Shown here piece by piece: positions 43,270 through 49,200 of a stretch of DNA of 49,200 bases. The first letter of the stretch is position 1, and every line of letters begins with the position of its first letter. Location: NCBI GenBank assembly GCA_041558415.1, contig JBFFEY010000017.1, positions 1-49,200 of the forward strand. Direction: 5' to 3'. The notes under the pieces were generated by a model. That model did not search any database. It was not told the DNA's origin and worked only from the letters and a program-made list of their open reading frames with translations. The position numbers and the translations under genes are program-made. Origin of the DNA: SG8-39 sp041558415 (GTDB lineage: Bacteria; Pseudomonadota; Gammaproteobacteria; Burkholderiales; SG8-39).

Positions 43270-45264
43270 TCAGCCGGCGCTGCCGCTCGCCAATGCGGGG
43301 GACGCGGGCGTGCTCGCCTCGGCGCGCTCCTCTTTCGCTTCGGTAATCAGCGCGAACACTTCGACCGCCTGCGACTTGCCCTTGAGCTGCAGCGCCCCCA
43401 CCGGTTCGAGGTGGAAGCCGGGCTCAAGCTGCTCGACGGTCGAGGCCGCCACCATGATCTGGCAGTACGGATCGACCAGGTTCTCGGGGATTTCCTTGCC
43501 GTAGCTCTCGAGCCGTGCGGCGGTGTTCACCACGTCGCCGATCGTCGTGTACTTCATGCGCTGCGCGCTGCCGAGGCAGCCCGCCACCACCGATCCCGTG
43601 GCGATGCCGGCCCGCACCTTGACGCGCGGCGCGTTCTCCTCCGTCCAGGCTGCGTTCAGCTTCTCCATGTACTCGCGCATCGCCATCGCGCAGCGCACGG
43701 CGTTCATGGCGTCCTCGCGGACTTCTTCGGCGCTCTTGCGCGGCAGCGGCACGCCGAAGTTGCTCTTGATCGCGTCGCCGTAATAGTCGTCCACCACGCC
43801 GCCATGCTGGGTGACCAGTCCCGCCATGGTCTCCATGTACTCGTTCAGCCAGTCCATCAGTTCCTCGGGACTCAGCCGTTCGGCCACCGGCGTGAAACCC
43901 GCGAGGTCGGAAAACAGCACCGTCACGGTCATGGTCTGCGGCTGCAGCCGGCCGCCCTTCATGAAGCTCGCGCGTTGCCGCCACATCTCGTCGGCGACCT
44001 CCGGCGAGACGCTGCGTGAAAACAGCTCCATGACGAACCTGCGCTCCTGGCGCTCGTGGCCGGAAATGAACGCGGTGACCACGCCCGCCGACGCCACCCA
44101 GGTGATCGCCACCGGCGCGACCGGCAGCCACCAGTGGCCGATGAACGCGAGCAGGGTCGAGCCCACCAGCAGCAACAGGCCGGCCGCCGTGAACAGCGTG
44201 AAGCGCAGCGTCGAGCGCGCCACCCGCCCCACCAGGGCGGCGACGATGCCCCACAGCAGGATCCACAGGTACTCGACGCGGTCGGGCAGAAAGCGGATTG
44301 GCGCATCGCCTTCGAGCGCCGCGCGAATCAGCTGGCTCGCTTCGTGTCCGTGCACCGCGATTCCGGGGGTCGTTCGCCCGCTGCCGCTGAAGCGATCGTA
44401 GGGCGTCAGGAAGTCGTCTTTCACGCTTGCCGCGTGCACCCCGACGATGACGACGTTGCCCTTGATCAGGTCAGGGTCCAGCCGCCCCTCCAGCACGTCG
44501 CTCACCGAATAGGTCTTGAAACGGTCCGCGCCGCCGCGGTAGTCGAGCATGTACTGATAGCCCTGCGCATCTTCGCGCACGTAGGCGCCGTCGTTCGCCT
44601 CGAACGGCCGCAGCGTCACCGATCCGAGGCGCATGTGCGCCGGGTCGTCGCTGCCGGGCTGTGGCGTGATGCCCCTCTCGGCCAGATAGGCGAGCGCCAG
44701 GCGCAGCGCAAACGCCACCGAGAAATCCTTGCCGTCGTCGAGAAACAGCAGGCCGCGGCGCACGACGCCATCCCGGTCGGTGGTGACGTCCGCGAAACCG
44801 ATCTGTTCGGTGCCACGCAGCACCGGCGGACCCGCGACGCGCTTGCTGCTGTCCTTGCCGAATTTTTCGATGAAGACGATGCGCTTGTCCCGCTTCAGCA
44901 GACTGTGCAGACCCTCGGTGCCCGGCGGCACCGGGATGTCGCGGTACAGGTCCACGCCGACTGTGCGCGGCTCGTGCACCAGGATCTTCTCCAGCACCGC
45001 GGTCATGTTGCGATCCGACAGCGGCCACTCCCCCAGCTTCTGGATGTCCGGCTCGAACGCCTGCACCAGAACGACGCGCGGCTCCGGCACGCTGCGGTGC
45101 TCCTTCACCCGCAGGTAGGCGTCGTAGGTCGCCAGCTCGACGAACTGCAGCAGGCCCGCGCTGCGCAGGCCGATGACCAGCAGGCCCGCGGCAACGCCGA
45201 GCGCGATGCTGATCAGCGTCGGCTTGCGCAGCTTCTGGAGCCAGGCAGCAAGCGTGGGATGCAT
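43270..45264 (-). CDS. CHASE2-domain class III adenylate cyclase
   Basis: A 664-residue membrane cyclase. One transmembrane helix (about 17-37) precedes a periplasmic CHASE2 sensor domain (about 40-325, with DLYRDIPVPPGTEG and FKTYSVSDVLEG). Three further helices (about 335-400) follow, and a cytoplasmic cyclase domain (about 440-620). The metal-binding aspartates lie in LFSDLAGFT and DDYYGDAIKS, and the ribose/transition-state residues in GDVVNTAARLES. It should make cAMP in response to an external signal. The adenine-recognition residues are unusual: Asp where lysine is common (DDYYGD) and Thr in YTTIGD. The C-terminus is a short Ala/Ser/Pro tail. Confidence 0.9.
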   Translation of the reverse strand: MHPTLAAWLQKLRKPTLISIALGVAAGLLVIGLRSAGLLQFVELATYDAYLRVKEHRSVPEPRVVLVQAFEPDIQKLGEWPLSDRNMTAVLEKILVHEPRTVGVDLYRDIPVPPGTEGLHSLLKRDKRIVFIEKFGKDSSKRVAGPPVLRGTEQIGFADVTTDRDGVVRRGLLFLDDGKDFSVAFALRLALAYLAERGITPQPGSDDPAHMRLGSVTLRPFEANDGAYVREDAQGYQYMLDYRGGADRFKTYSVSDVLEGRLDPDLIKGNVVIVGVHAASVKDDFLTPYDRFSGSGRTTPGIAVHGHEASQLIRAALEGDAPIRFLPDRVEYLWILLWGIVAALVGRVARSTLRFTLFTAAGLLLLVGSTLLAFIGHWWLPVAPVAITWVASAGVVTAFISGHERQERRFVMELFSRSVSPEVADEMWRQRASFMKGGRLQPQTMTVTVLFSDLAGFTPVAERLSPEELMDWLNEYMETMAGLVTQHGGVVDDYYGDAIKSNFGVPLPRKSAEEVREDAMNAVRCAMAMREYMEKLNAAWTEENAPRVKVRAGIATGSVVAGCLGSAQRMKYTTIGDVVNTAARLESYGKEIPENLVDPYCQIMVAASTVEQLEPGFHLEPVGALQLKGKSQAVEVFALITEAKEERAEASTPASPALASGSAG

Positions 45265-45337
45265 GCGGTCATTGTGAGGCCGGAAATCGCCGGGGGCAAC
45301 ACCGCCGCCGGCACTGCGCCCCCAAGCCCCGGCCGCG

Positions 45338-45769
45338 CTAGGCCTTCGTCGTCGGCGCCTCCGGCTGCCCCGGGTTCTGGGCGCTCGCAGGATCGATATA
45401 CGCCCATGGACGCGCGCTGCGCGTCCAGATATTGGCGGTGATCTTCATGTCGTCGGAACCGTCCAGCGTGCCGGCCCTGAGCGCGATCGTTTCGGGGACC
45501 GTGGCGCGCTGGCTGTAGATCGGTGATCCGCAGTCGCCGCAGAAATAGCGGTACAGCGTGCGCCCGCTGGCGGCCGTGTCGGCGTAGCGCTTCGGCGTGC
45601 CCTTCGTGAGCGTGAACGCCGCGCTCGGGACGACCGCGTTGACGCTGCCGCTCGAGCCCGAGGCCTTCTGGCAATGCGTGCAGTGGCAGGCGCGCAGCTC
45701 CTTGATCGGCACGCTGACCGTGTAGCGGATCGCACCGCACAGGCAGCCTCCGGTGAGCGGGGTGGTCAT
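45338..45769 (-). CDS. GFA family protein (glutathione-dependent formaldehyde-activating type, CENP-V/GFA)
   Basis: A 143-residue GFA-fold zinc protein. The zinc ligands are visible as GGCLCGAIRY, ACHCTHCQKASGS and FCGDCGSPI, the standard set of the family. Members bind zinc, and some were linked to glutathione and formaldehyde, but most have no proven reaction, so only the family is called. AGGAGGGCAAACC before the ATG at 45769 is a good ribosome site. It is divergent from the DUF1330 gene, with a 145-nt space between the starts that should hold both promoters. Confidence 0.9.
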   Translation of the reverse strand: MTTPLTGGCLCGAIRYTVSVPIKELRACHCTHCQKASGSSGSVNAVVPSAAFTLTKGTPKRYADTAASGRTLYRYFCGDCGSPIYSQRATVPETIALRAGTLDGSDDMKITANIWTRSARPWAYIDPASAQNPGQPEAPTTKA

Positions 45770-45914
45770 GGTTTGCCCTCCTCCTTGTCGGTGTCCGGGC
45801 CGGCGCGCCCGGCTGTCGAAAGGTAACGCATCGGCGGCGGCGCTGCATTTCGCGCCAGCGCGGCACCGCATGTGAGAATGGCGGCCCAACCCACTTAATA
45901 ACGAGGAGGCTGGA

Positions 45915-46211
45915 GTGCCCAAGGCTTACATGGTTACGACCTACCGCTCGATCACCAATCCCGAGGCGCTGGCCGCCTACGCCAAGATCGCCGGTCCTGC
46001 GCTCGAGGGCGCGGGCGGAAAGTTTCTGGTGCGTGGCGTCCCGACCAAGACCTACGAGGCCGGCATGAAGGAGCGCACGGTGGTGGTCGAGTTCGCCAGC
46101 CTCGAGCAGGCGATCGCCGCGTACGAAGGCCCGGGCTACGCCAAGGCGCTCGATGCCCTCGGCAAGGGCTCGGTGGTGCGCGACATGCGCATCGTCGAGG
46201 GCGTGGTGTAG
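45915..46211 (+). CDS. DUF1330 family protein
   Basis: A 98-residue protein with the DUF1330 ferredoxin-like dimeric barrel pattern: AYMVTTYRSITNPEALAAYAKIAGPAL, GGKFLVRGVPTKTYEAG, then RTVVVEFASLEQAIAAYEGPGYAKALD. The function of the family is unknown. The GTG start at 45915 has GAGGAGG 7 nt upstream, a strong site. It is a single gene. The 219 nt after it, to the protease gene, hold no gene I can support. Confidence 0.9.
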   Translation: MPKAYMVTTYRSITNPEALAAYAKIAGPALEGAGGKFLVRGVPTKTYEAGMKERTVVVEFASLEQAIAAYEGPGYAKALDALGKGSVVRDMRIVEGVV

Positions 46212-46430
46212 CCGTGTACCGACAGCAGGCGTTGTGCTGCGGCGACGCCACTCCCTGGGACTTTTGCCCTATTGCCGCGCATGCGGTTCGTGTACCAATT
46301 GATACTATGGGCTCGACCGAAAAGCCGTAAATTGCGCGATTCGTTCAGCGGCGCGCGAGTGATCGAGCGATGTCCATAGGCGGAACTTTCCGCTGAATGA
46401 ACTCAGACTCGGCAGACGGGAGGAACGGGG

Positions 46431-47930
46431 ATGACAATGCGTAGCGCCATCGTCACTTCGGTGGCCCTGGCCACCGCAGGTGGACTTCTTCTAAACGCGG
46501 TCCCAGCGCAGGGCAAAGAGAAAGGCCCGAGCGCCGAGGCAAAGCGCGTCATGGAATTCTGGACAAAGGCGCGGCGCGACAGCGCAATTCCCCGCGATCT
46601 CGTCATTGACGAGCGTGGGCTCGGCTACCTGCGCAAACCCGACGGCGCACTGGAGCCCTACGGGCATTCCGTGGCCGCGGCCAACCGCCCCGCGCCGACC
46701 GGCAAGCCTGTGGGGGGCGACACCGTGGAACCGGTGATCTCGAATATGGCCCCGGGCGAAGGCGCTGCCATCGGCAGCAGTGCGACCTTTTCCGCCAAGG
46801 TCACGGACGTCGACAGCGGCGTGAAGTCGGTGTCGTTCGTCATCACTTATCCGAGCGGTCAAACTCAGTCGTTTAGCGCTGGCGACGCAGGCAACGACAT
46901 CTGGCAAATCAACTTCACAGGCTTTTCCGACGGCACTTGGGGCTGGCAGGTCGTCGCCACCGACAACGGCGCGAAGGGCGGCAACACGGCAATCTCGGAC
47001 TTGGCCTCCTTCACGGTGGACACAAATTCCAGTGGCGGAAACAACAGCAGTGGCGGGGGTGACGGTAATACCTATATCGTCACCAATGCGGCCTGGTCCG
47101 GAGGCGGCGAGGTGCAAACCGCAGCCGGCCGGATCTACTTCGAGATGCCCGCGAATGCCAAGCGCAAAGGACCATGGAATGCATACGTCTGCTCCGGCAC
47201 CGTGGCCACCGACTATGCCTCCGACCGCTCGGTCATCATCACCGCGGCCCACTGCGTGTACGACGACGTCAACAAGGCGTTCGCGCGCAACGTCCTCTTT
47301 ATTCCGAACCAGGCCGGCACGACCGGCAGCGGCACAGACACCAACTGTGGCAACGATCCAATGGGCTGCTGGGCGCCGGCCTTCGGCGTGGTGGATCGCA
47401 ACTGGACCAGCCGCACGTTCCCGGCCAATATTCCCTGGGACTATGCCTATTACGTCGTGAACGACGAGGGCGCTCACAAGGGGACCGCGGCGCCGTCCGA
47501 CAGCCTCGACACTGCTGCAGGTTCCCTCGACGTGCTTTTCACGCAGCCCGCTTACAACGATGGCGTTCCCGCCGCCAATAGCGCGGACTTCACTCATGCC
47601 CTCGGCTATTCCTACAGCGAGGACCCGAACTTCATGTACTGCGCCGAAGACATGACGATCGAGGGCTCCTATGGCGACTACTGGCTTGCGAACTGCGGCC
47701 TGTCCGGGGGCTCGTCGGGCGGACCCTGGGTACAGCCCATGGACTCGGGCACGGGCGACGGGCCGATCATCTCGGTCAACTCCTGGGGCTACACCAACTC
47801 CCCGGGCATGGCAGGCCCGCGGCTGTTCGGCACCTCTGCCGCGTGCGTGTTCGGCAGGGCGAAAGACACGGGCTTTGCCAACGTGCCCACGAGCGACGGT
47901 GAGGCCGGTATGGCCGTCAGCTGCCCATAA
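46431..47930 (+). CDS. secreted trypsin-like serine protease with Ig-like domain
   Basis: A 499-residue exported protein. The signal peptide SAIVTSVALATAGGLLLNAVPAQG ends near residue 28. A propeptide-like helical region (30-95) follows, then an Ig-like beta domain (about 98-196, VEPVISNMAPGEGAAIGSSATF to ASFTVDTN) and a Gly/Ser/Asn linker (199-212). The C-terminal domain is chymotrypsin-like, with H274 (IITAAHCVY), D337 (IPWDYAYYV) and S429 (SGGSSGGPW) in the right order. At least three cysteine pairs suggest disulfides. GGGAGGAACGGGG precedes the ATG. The target is unknown. The base composition is somewhat less GC-biased than that of its neighbours, which could indicate transfer. Confidence 0.88.
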   Translation: MTMRSAIVTSVALATAGGLLLNAVPAQGKEKGPSAEAKRVMEFWTKARRDSAIPRDLVIDERGLGYLRKPDGALEPYGHSVAAANRPAPTGKPVGGDTVEPVISNMAPGEGAAIGSSATFSAKVTDVDSGVKSVSFVITYPSGQTQSFSAGDAGNDIWQINFTGFSDGTWGWQVVATDNGAKGGNTAISDLASFTVDTNSSGGNNSSGGGDGNTYIVTNAAWSGGGEVQTAAGRIYFEMPANAKRKGPWNAYVCSGTVATDYASDRSVIITAAHCVYDDVNKAFARNVLFIPNQAGTTGSGTDTNCGNDPMGCWAPAFGVVDRNWTSRTFPANIPWDYAYYVVNDEGAHKGTAAPSDSLDTAAGSLDVLFTQPAYNDGVPAANSADFTHALGYSYSEDPNFMYCAEDMTIEGSYGDYWLANCGLSGGSSGGPWVQPMDSGTGDGPIISVNSWGYTNSPGMAGPRLFGTSAACVFGRAKDTGFANVPTSDGEAGMAVSCP

Positions 47931-47956
47931 CTGGCGCATTATTACAGGCAACGCAG

Positions 47957-47983
47957 GGGCGGAAGCGATTCCGCCCTTTTTTT
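47957..47983 (+). terminator. rho-independent terminator of the protease gene
   Basis: GGGCGGAA (47957-47964), loop GCGA, then TTCCGCCC (47969-47976) form a perfect 8-bp stem closed by a GNRA-type loop, followed by seven T (47977-47983). It lies 26 nt after the protease stop. This is the clearest intrinsic terminator in the window. Confidence 0.95.
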
Positions 47984-48115
47984 AGAACGCGCGGGGTCGA
48001 ACGTCGCTTCATGCGGCGCAGAACGTACAGAATTCCCGATCAACTGACATCGGTCGCCGATCCTGCCCGCCCGACGTCGAACACCGCGTGCGACCAAGCA
48101 GCGCTTTTCAGAGAG

Positions 48116-48751
48116 TCATTTCGGGCGACGATACACGCATACCAGCGTATGGGCGTAGAGATTCAGGTAGCGCCGCTCGCTCGGATAGCGGAGCCGGCGC
48201 AACCAACGCACAAGCGCAAGCCGTGGCTTCTCGAGCGCAATAAGCTCCGCGATCTCGAGCCCCTTGCGCTGCGCCTGCCCGCGTAGAAAGGCCTCCGCCT
48301 CGTGCAGCCCGAAAAACCAGCGGTGGCGATCCACGGGGGGATCGAGTGGCAATCCGTAATGCGCGATGGCGCCCCGGCCGCGGCGCAGCTGCAGCCGTGC
48401 GGAATTCCAGTTGTTAGGTAACGTAATCAGCACGTGGTTGCGCGCGACGCGAACCAGCTCGTCGAAAATCGCGTGCAGGTTGTCGAGATGCTCGAGGACA
48501 TCGGTGCAGACCACGGTGTCCCAGCTGCGGTCCTCGAAAGGCAGCACGGCGGAACGCTGCAGGTCCTGGTGAATGTCCGCTTCCGCGCTGCGGTCGATGC
48601 CGGTGTAGCGCTCGGCGCCGACGAACTCGCGCAGCACGGCGCGGTCGCAGCCGACGTCGAGCACCCGGCCCTGCAGATAGGGGGCGAGCAGGCGACTGAG
48701 GAAGCGCGGCCGGTCCTGGCGGGTCTCGAAAGCGACGAAGAGGCGCTGCAT
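48116..48751 (-). CDS. class I SAM-dependent methyltransferase
   Basis: A 211-residue methyltransferase of the UbiE/Methyltransf_11 type. Motif I is GRVLDVGCDRAVLREFVG, the acidic motif II is TGIDRSAEADIHQDLQ, and DTVVCTDVLEHLDNLHAIFDELVRVAR is motif III with the usual V-L-E-H. The C-terminal part with PVDRHRWFFGLHEAEAFL, and the basic ending KPRLALVRWLRRLRYPSERRY, suggests a surface-polysaccharide or lipid substrate, but this is inference. The first ATG at 48751 is used; no strong ribosome site is seen. It stands alone between the terminator region and the mutase gene. Confidence 0.85.
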   Translation of the reverse strand: MQRLFVAFETRQDRPRFLSRLLAPYLQGRVLDVGCDRAVLREFVGAERYTGIDRSAEADIHQDLQRSAVLPFEDRSWDTVVCTDVLEHLDNLHAIFDELVRVARNHVLITLPNNWNSARLQLRRGRGAIAHYGLPLDPPVDRHRWFFGLHEAEAFLRGQAQRKGLEIAELIALEKPRLALVRWLRRLRYPSERRYLNLYAHTLVCVYRRPK

Positions 48752-48827
48752 CGGCGAAGTGTGTGAGCGCGCGCGACGCGCGTCAACGCGCGCACGTCTC
48801 GATCATCGAGCGGCCGTGTACCGCGCG

Positions 48828-49200
48828 CTACATGCTCCTGCGGTACTGCCCGCCCACCTCGAACAGCGCGTGGGTGATCTGCCCGAGCGAGCAGCAGCGC
48901 ACCGCGTCCATCAGCACCGCGAACACGTTCTCGTTGGCAATCACCGCCTGCTGCAGGCGCGCGAGCATCGCCGGCGCGTCCTTGGCGTGCTTCTTGTGGA
49001 AAGCACGCAGGCGCTTCAACTGCGACTGCTTCTCCTCCTCGGTCGAGCGGATCAGCTCCAGCGCTTCGGGCACCGGGTCGCCGTGCGGGTTGCGGAAGGT
49101 GTTGACGCCGACGATCGGATAGGAGCCGTCGTGCTTCTTGTGCTCGTAGGTGAGCGACTCCTCCTGGATCTTGCCGCGCTGGTAGCCGGTTTCCATCGCG
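48828..49200 (-). CDS. B12-dependent acyl-CoA mutase (IcmF/methylmalonyl-CoA mutase type), C-terminal fragment
   Basis: Only the last 124 or so codons are in the window; the gene continues past the right edge. METGYQRGKIQEESLTYEHKKHDGSYPIVGVNTF is the end of the mutase barrel. The end, VFAVLMDAVRCCSLGQITHALFEVGGQYRRSM, matches the C-terminus of the fused isobutyryl-CoA mutase IcmF more than that of MutB, where a B12 domain would follow. IcmF interconverts isobutyryl-CoA and butyryl-CoA with adenosylcobalamin and a built-in G-protein chaperone. The assignment to IcmF is likely but needs the missing part. Confidence 0.8.
   Translation of the reverse strand, partial: AMETGYQRGKIQEESLTYEHKKHDGSYPIVGVNTFRNPHGDPVPEALELIRSTEEEKQSQLKRLRAFHKKHAKDAPAMLARLQQAVIANENVFAVLMDAVRCCSLGQITHALFEVGGQYRRSM

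Noticed and set aside
46271..46308. Promoter for the protease (TTGCCG and TACTAT)
   Set aside because: The spacer is about 25 nt, far from the usual 17; no other convincing pair was seen in the 219-nt gap.

Overview
The window reads as chromosomal DNA of a high-GC, aerobic, Gram-negative betaproteobacterium. The signs are: the order zapA, 6S RNA, EVE-domain gene, hemE, priA, argS, SPOR protein, dsbA; a class I PHA synthase; a LiuR-type leucine catabolic cluster; a branched-chain-type ABC transporter flanked by acyl-CoA ligases; and LPS core glycosyltransferases with a TonB-dependent receptor. The genus cannot be fixed from this window. I saw no rRNA, tRNA, CRISPR array, prophage or insertion sequence.

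Layout. 1-3377 (minus): heptosyltransferase, glycosyltransferase and a Sel1-repeat protein cut by the left edge, an LPS-core type cluster. 3419-6714: a cobalamin unit with a TonB receptor (minus) behind a B12 riboswitch, and a divergent BtuF-like binding protein. 6724-9575: a small unknown gene, a TIGR02449/ZapB-like coiled coil, zapA, 6S RNA, an EVE-domain gene and hemE. 9576-9879: intergenic DNA with three DnaA-box-like sites. 9880-15903: priA, then argS-SPOR-dsbA-dsbA2. 15996-18940 (minus): a metallo-hydrolase and phaC. 19042-31740: liuR, its operator, and a long plus-strand run covering isovaleryl-CoA to acetoacetate (liuA, liuB, liuC, liuD, liuE) with a thiolase, a second acyl-CoA dehydrogenase, two DsbA-fold isomerase-like proteins, a rhodanese, an OsmC protein, a DUF1289 protein and a metallo-hydrolase. 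31737-40981 (minus): acyl-CoA ligase, livG, livH, livM, livK, livF, a PaaK-like ligase, then an exported metallo-hydrolase. 41151-49200: crotonase plus thioesterase, nicotinamidase-like hydrolase, CHASE2 adenylate cyclase, GFA protein, DUF1330 protein, a secreted trypsin-like protease with a strong terminator, a methyltransferase and the C-terminal end of a B12-dependent acyl-CoA mutase.

How it fits together. The catabolic part takes up organic acids or amino acids, activates them with CoA and degrades them to acetyl-CoA and acetoacetate, with PHA synthesis as a possible carbon sink. The B12 uptake genes supply a cofactor that the mutase at the right edge needs.

Most notable are two copies of a long inverted repeat (15904-15987 and 30141-30199) whose arms join the palindrome GGGGTCAGACCCC to a DnaA-box-like TGTGGATAA or a close variant. 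The second copy supplies the stop codon of one gene and the apparent start codon of the next. DnaA-box-like sites also cluster between hemE and priA. Other points for a second look are several -10-like elements almost touching start codons, a PaaK-like ligase without a recognisable phosphate-binding loop, and a CHASE2 cyclase with non-canonical base-recognition residues. I did not find a clearly new multi-gene defence or mobile system.
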